DNA of 64,000 bases from an uncultured Pelagibacteraceae bacterium (GTDB lineage Bacteria > Pseudomonadota > Alphaproteobacteria > Pelagibacterales > Pelagibacteraceae), in assembly GCA_902522955.1 (NCBI GenBank), contig CABYXR010000001.1, forward strand, positions 62,001 to 126,000, in the 5' to 3' direction. The notes beneath the pieces are model-generated. The model ran no database searches. It was given only the letters and a program-made list of their open reading frames with translations, and was not told where the DNA came from. Positions 63,022-64,000 of this stretch are shown piece after piece. Position numbers and translations under genes: made by a program. How positions within the stretch are numbered: the first letter of the stretch is position 1; each line of letters opens with the position of its first letter.

Positions 63022-63699
63022 TTACCTAAAAGATTTTAAAAAAGGCTGTAATTTTACAGCCTTTTTTTTTGCAATAAATAAACATGCTTTTGAGCTTAGT
63101 ATCAATCCATCTTTAAGGACTCTTAAATTGTTATCAGCCAAAGTTTTGCCAGTTGAAGTAATATCTGTAATAATTTCGGAAGAACCTATAAATGGATAAG
63201 TTTCAGTAGCGCCTAGACTAGGAATCAATTTATATTGAGTTACTCCTTTAGAAATCAAAAAATCGTTAGTTAAATTTGGATATTTAGTTGCCACTCTCAA
63301 TCTAGAATTTCTTTTATATCTAATATCAAATGATACCTCTTCAAGATCAGCAATAGTCTGGACATCTATCCAATCATCTGGCACTGCAACAACTAGGTTG
63401 GCATTACCAAAATTAAGTTTTTTTTGCATACTTATTTTATTCTGTAGATTTTTACCAGACTCTTTTAAGAGATCTAACCCAGATACACCTATATCTAAAG
63501 TTCCGTCTCCTAATCTTTGAATAATTTCTTTAGCGTGAAGAAAAATAATCTTAATATTTTTTTTATTTTCAATAGTGCCAAAATAATTTCTTTCTTTTTC
63601 ACCTTGTAAAATCTTATGTCCTTTATCATCAAAAAACGATATTGCTTTATCTTTTAATCGTCCTTTACTTGGTAGGCCTATAGTAATTGACTCTGTCAT
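63022..63699 (-). CDS. hisG: ATP phosphoribosyltransferase catalytic subunit, short form
   Basis: ITIGLPSKGRLKDKAISFF, DIGVSGLDLLKE, FIGSSEIITDITSTGKTLADNNLRVL. Confidence 0.96.
   Translation of the reverse strand: MTESITIGLPSKGRLKDKAISFFDDKGHKILQGEKERNYFGTIENKKNIKIIFLHAKEIIQRLGDGTLDIGVSGLDLLKESGKNLQNKISMQKKLNFGNANLVVAVPDDWIDVQTIADLEEVSFDIRYKRNSRLRVATKYPNLTNDFLISKGVTQYKLIPSLGATETYPFIGSSEIITDITSTGKTLADNNLRVLKDGLILSSKACLFIAKKKAVKLQPFLKSFR
63035..63072. terminator. Near-symmetric bidirectional hairpin terminator inside the hisG 3' coding end
   Basis: A-tract, ggctgta-attt-tacagcc, T-tract; 7-bp stem, begins about 20 nt after the groEL stop. Confidence 0.8.
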
Positions 63700-64000
63700 A
63701 TATTTTTTAAATTTATTGCGGCACCAACGGCTGGTGTATTCTTTTTAGCACCGAGGCTTTTAAGTAGATCATCATAACGGCCACCCCTGGCAATTTCTTT
63801 TTTTCCTGAAAATACTTCAAACACGACCCCAGTATAATATTCTACGTCTCTACCGAAATTTGCAATGAAGTTGATATCTTCATTCAGTTTTTTTAAATTA
63901 AGAATGGATTTAAAGTCTTTAAATATATTTTTTTTGAGATTATTTTTTTTAGCAAAATCTAATAATCTCTCATCAAGCTCAGAGAGTTTACAGTTTATTT
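63696..64000 (-). CDS. hisZ: ATP phosphoribosyltransferase regulatory subunit (HisRS-like), partial
   Basis: Minus-strand reading ...NFGRDVEYYTGVVFEVFSGKKEIARGGRYDDLLKSLGAKKNTPAVGAAINLKNI*, TGA overlapping the hisG ATG. Absent from the ORF track because the start lies beyond the window. Confidence 0.88.
   Translation of the reverse strand, partial: INCKLSELDERLLDFAKKNNLKKNIFKDFKSILNLKKLNEDINFIANFGRDVEYYTGVVFEVFSGKKEIARGGRYDDLLKSLGAKKNTPAVGAAINLKNI

Overview
The window is an AT-rich, very gene-dense chromosomal segment. Gene content, gene order and near-zero intergenic space look like a streamlined marine alphaproteobacterium of the SAR11/Pelagibacterales type (inference from content; no search was run). 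It is almost entirely core genome: ilvE (partial), a MarR/response-regulator/histidine-kinase set, lgt-midA-pgeF, prs-rplY-pth-ychF, petABC, trmL-hemF-greA, pcnB with tRNA-Gln, ispE, a UDG-rnhB pair, ccrM, mutY/dciA/dsbA/smc, F0 ATP synthase genes, crtI-crtB-crtY-blh with ispH-thrB-rnhA, thrC and the cytochrome oxidase operon, a CDGSH/HAD/pirin/oxidoreductase run, ubiA and the msbA-waaA-lpxK-lpxL set, purD-rsmD-pgi, lspA-ileS-ribF, groESL, and hisG-hisZ (partial). I saw no CRISPR array, transposase, phage gene or recognisable defence system. The observations most worth checking are: (1) an 814-aa SMC with no apparent hinge domain; (2) a family-4 uracil-DNA glycosylase that seems to have lost three of its four [4Fe-4S] cysteine ligands, while MutY nearby keeps its cluster motif; (3) a tRNA-Gln whose encoded CCA ends 7 nt before the start codon of the CCA-adding enzyme gene; (4) divergent mutY/dciA starts that share one ATGCAT hexamer; (5) a GANTC-bearing inverted repeat just upstream of ccrM; (6) an unlisted 36-aa CoxF-like ORF; (7) an lspA that appears to use a non-canonical start; (8) convergent genes whose stop codons and terminators lie inside each other.
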